Shown here: piece by piece, positions 38,828-39,918 of the stretch
Numbering within the stretch: the first letter of the stretch is position 1
Layout: each line of letters begins with the position of its first letter
Origin: Ruminococcus sp.
GTDB taxonomy: Bacteria > Bacillota > Clostridia > Oscillospirales > Ruminococcaceae
Assembly (NCBI GenBank): GCA_021203985.1
Contig: JAJQAB010000021.1
Location: 1 to 39,918, forward strand
Reading direction: 5' to 3'
Length of the DNA stretch: 39,918 nt
The notes under the pieces: model-generated
The model's input: the letters and a program-made list of their open reading frames with translations, nothing else
Told to the model about the DNA's origin: nothing
Database searches by the model: none
Position numbers and translations under genes: made by a program

Positions 38828-39858
38828 ATGAAGATGATGAAAAAAATTGCGGCGTGCTTTGTCACTGTGGCAGTGGCTTCGGTTTCTGTGGCCGCGATGG
38901 GAATGCAGGCGAGCGCAACGGATGAACCGCCGTATACGGCATATTTGTGTGCATCGATTGGTGGCGTTGCACAGTGGTCAGCTGGCGAATGGGAAACCAA
39001 AACGGCAACCATCACTGCGGACGCAGCTACAGCACCTCGGTTGTCATTCCAGATCCTGGCTCGGAAACGATCGATTTTTTGATGCTGACGACTGATATTA
39101 ATGCGTACGCGTTTGTAGAAGAGGGCGGCGATCCGCTGACAGAAGGCACGGCGAATATCACGATCGATTCGATTGAAATTGTTCGCGTTGGTACGGAAGC
39201 AGTAGATACAATCCAGTACAATGGTCCGTCCGAACACTCGCTCTTCCTGAACGATGATGGCAGTACGTTTCATGTAAACATCCTGAATACATGGGCAGCG
39301 GCACAGGCTACGTCTGATATTGATACGACTGTCGATGGCGGTCTGGCGGTTGGCGACAAGCTTGTCGTAAACTTCACCGTAAGCGGCATCAGTGCCGGCG
39401 GCGGTATGGCGGAGACGGAAGAAGAGTCATCGAGCGACAGCTCCGAGGACAGTTCCAGCAGCGATAGCAGTGACAGCAACAGCTCCGACAGCTCCAGCGA
39501 TTCGAACAGCAGTTCGTCCAACAGCAATAGTTCTTCTTCTTCGAACAGCAACTCCACCGGTTCTGATGGCAACACAAGCAGCTCCGGCGATGATGGCGAA
39601 TCAGACGACGCGACCGGTTCGAATTCGACATCGAACAGTAACTCCACAAACTCCGGCGGCACGTCCAGCAATTCTGGCGGCAGCTCGTCTAGTAGTTCGG
39701 GCGACAGCAGCAGTTCGAATAATTCCAGCGGCTCTACCACAAACAATGCAACCACCTTGAAAACCGGGGACTTTGGCATTGCGGCAGTTGTACTGGGTGC
39801 AGTAGCAGCAGCGGCGCTTGGCGTTGGCGCGTTCACTGCAACACGGAAGAAGAAGTAA
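38828..39858 (+). pseudogene. Secreted paralogue of 20319..21263: unknown domain, Ser/Asp/Asn-rich linker, C-terminal wall-anchor-like tail; single 1-nt frameshift
   Basis: MKMMKKIAACFVTVAVASVSVAAMGMQASATDEPPYTAYLCASIGGVAQW...; frame lost at GCGGAC|GCAGCTACAG (~39029; expected GACGGCAGCTAC = DGSY), resumes as STSVVIPDPGSETIDFLMLTTDINAYAFVEEGG; tail TLKTGDFGIAAVVLGAVAAAALGVGAFTATRKKK. Confidence 0.82.
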
Positions 39859-39863
39859 TAATA

Positions 39864-39918
39864 GGCAACCCCGCGCAAAGACCGCCTGCGGCTTTGCGCG
39901 CCATCTGCTGCGACCGAA
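39864..39918. mobile_element. MITE-like element copy C, cut by the window end
   Basis: GGCAACCCCGCGCAAAGACCGCCTGCGGCTTTGCGCGCCATCTGCT closely matches the left end of copy A; starts a few nt after the stop codon at 39858. Confidence 0.6.

Noticed and set aside
39417-39750. Possible CRISPR or tandem DNA repeat
   Set aside because: Low-complexity Ser/Asn/Asp codons, no regular repeat-spacer periodicity; no CRISPR array found in the window.
39270-39878. Leu/Glu-rich 202-aa minus ORF
   Set aside because: Antisense of the Ser/Asp/Asn-rich stalk.

Overview
Chromosomal window from a cellulosome-producing Firmicute, probably a Ruminococcus relative (inferred from dockerins on GH9 and GH74-like proteins plus the housekeeping gene set; no database search was possible). 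About 18 genes look intact: ftsH, rny, tadA, ferredoxin, ArsR regulator, tRNA-Thr and tRNA-Tyr, typA/bipA, lipoproteins, GH9-CBM3-dockerin, GH74-like-dockerin, BIG2-VanY, ilvE, ppdK, glmU, pth and mfd. Eight accessory genes carry readable lesions (about 17 stops, frameshifts or indels): dockerin/HEIGH protein, GH3, ParB/Noc-like, MmcQ/YjbR-like, SpoIID/PG-binding, a second PG-binding protein, and two paralogous secreted proteins with a shared unknown domain. Main second-look items: (1) an ORF-less transcription unit at ~29.6 kb with a near-consensus promoter, an 11-bp closing stem, an anti-Shine-Dalgarno-like CU-rich stretch and a strong terminator (candidate sRNA); (2) a perfect 110-bp inverted repeat linking the GH9 and GH74 dockerins around a third dockerin gene; (3) in-frame UGA codons at Trp-equivalent positions in several accessory genes; (4) a paralogous secreted domain carried once with a dockerin and once with a wall-anchor-like tail, under a shared promoter module; (5) a MITE-like repeat with terminal inverted repeats and a TTAG flanking duplication.
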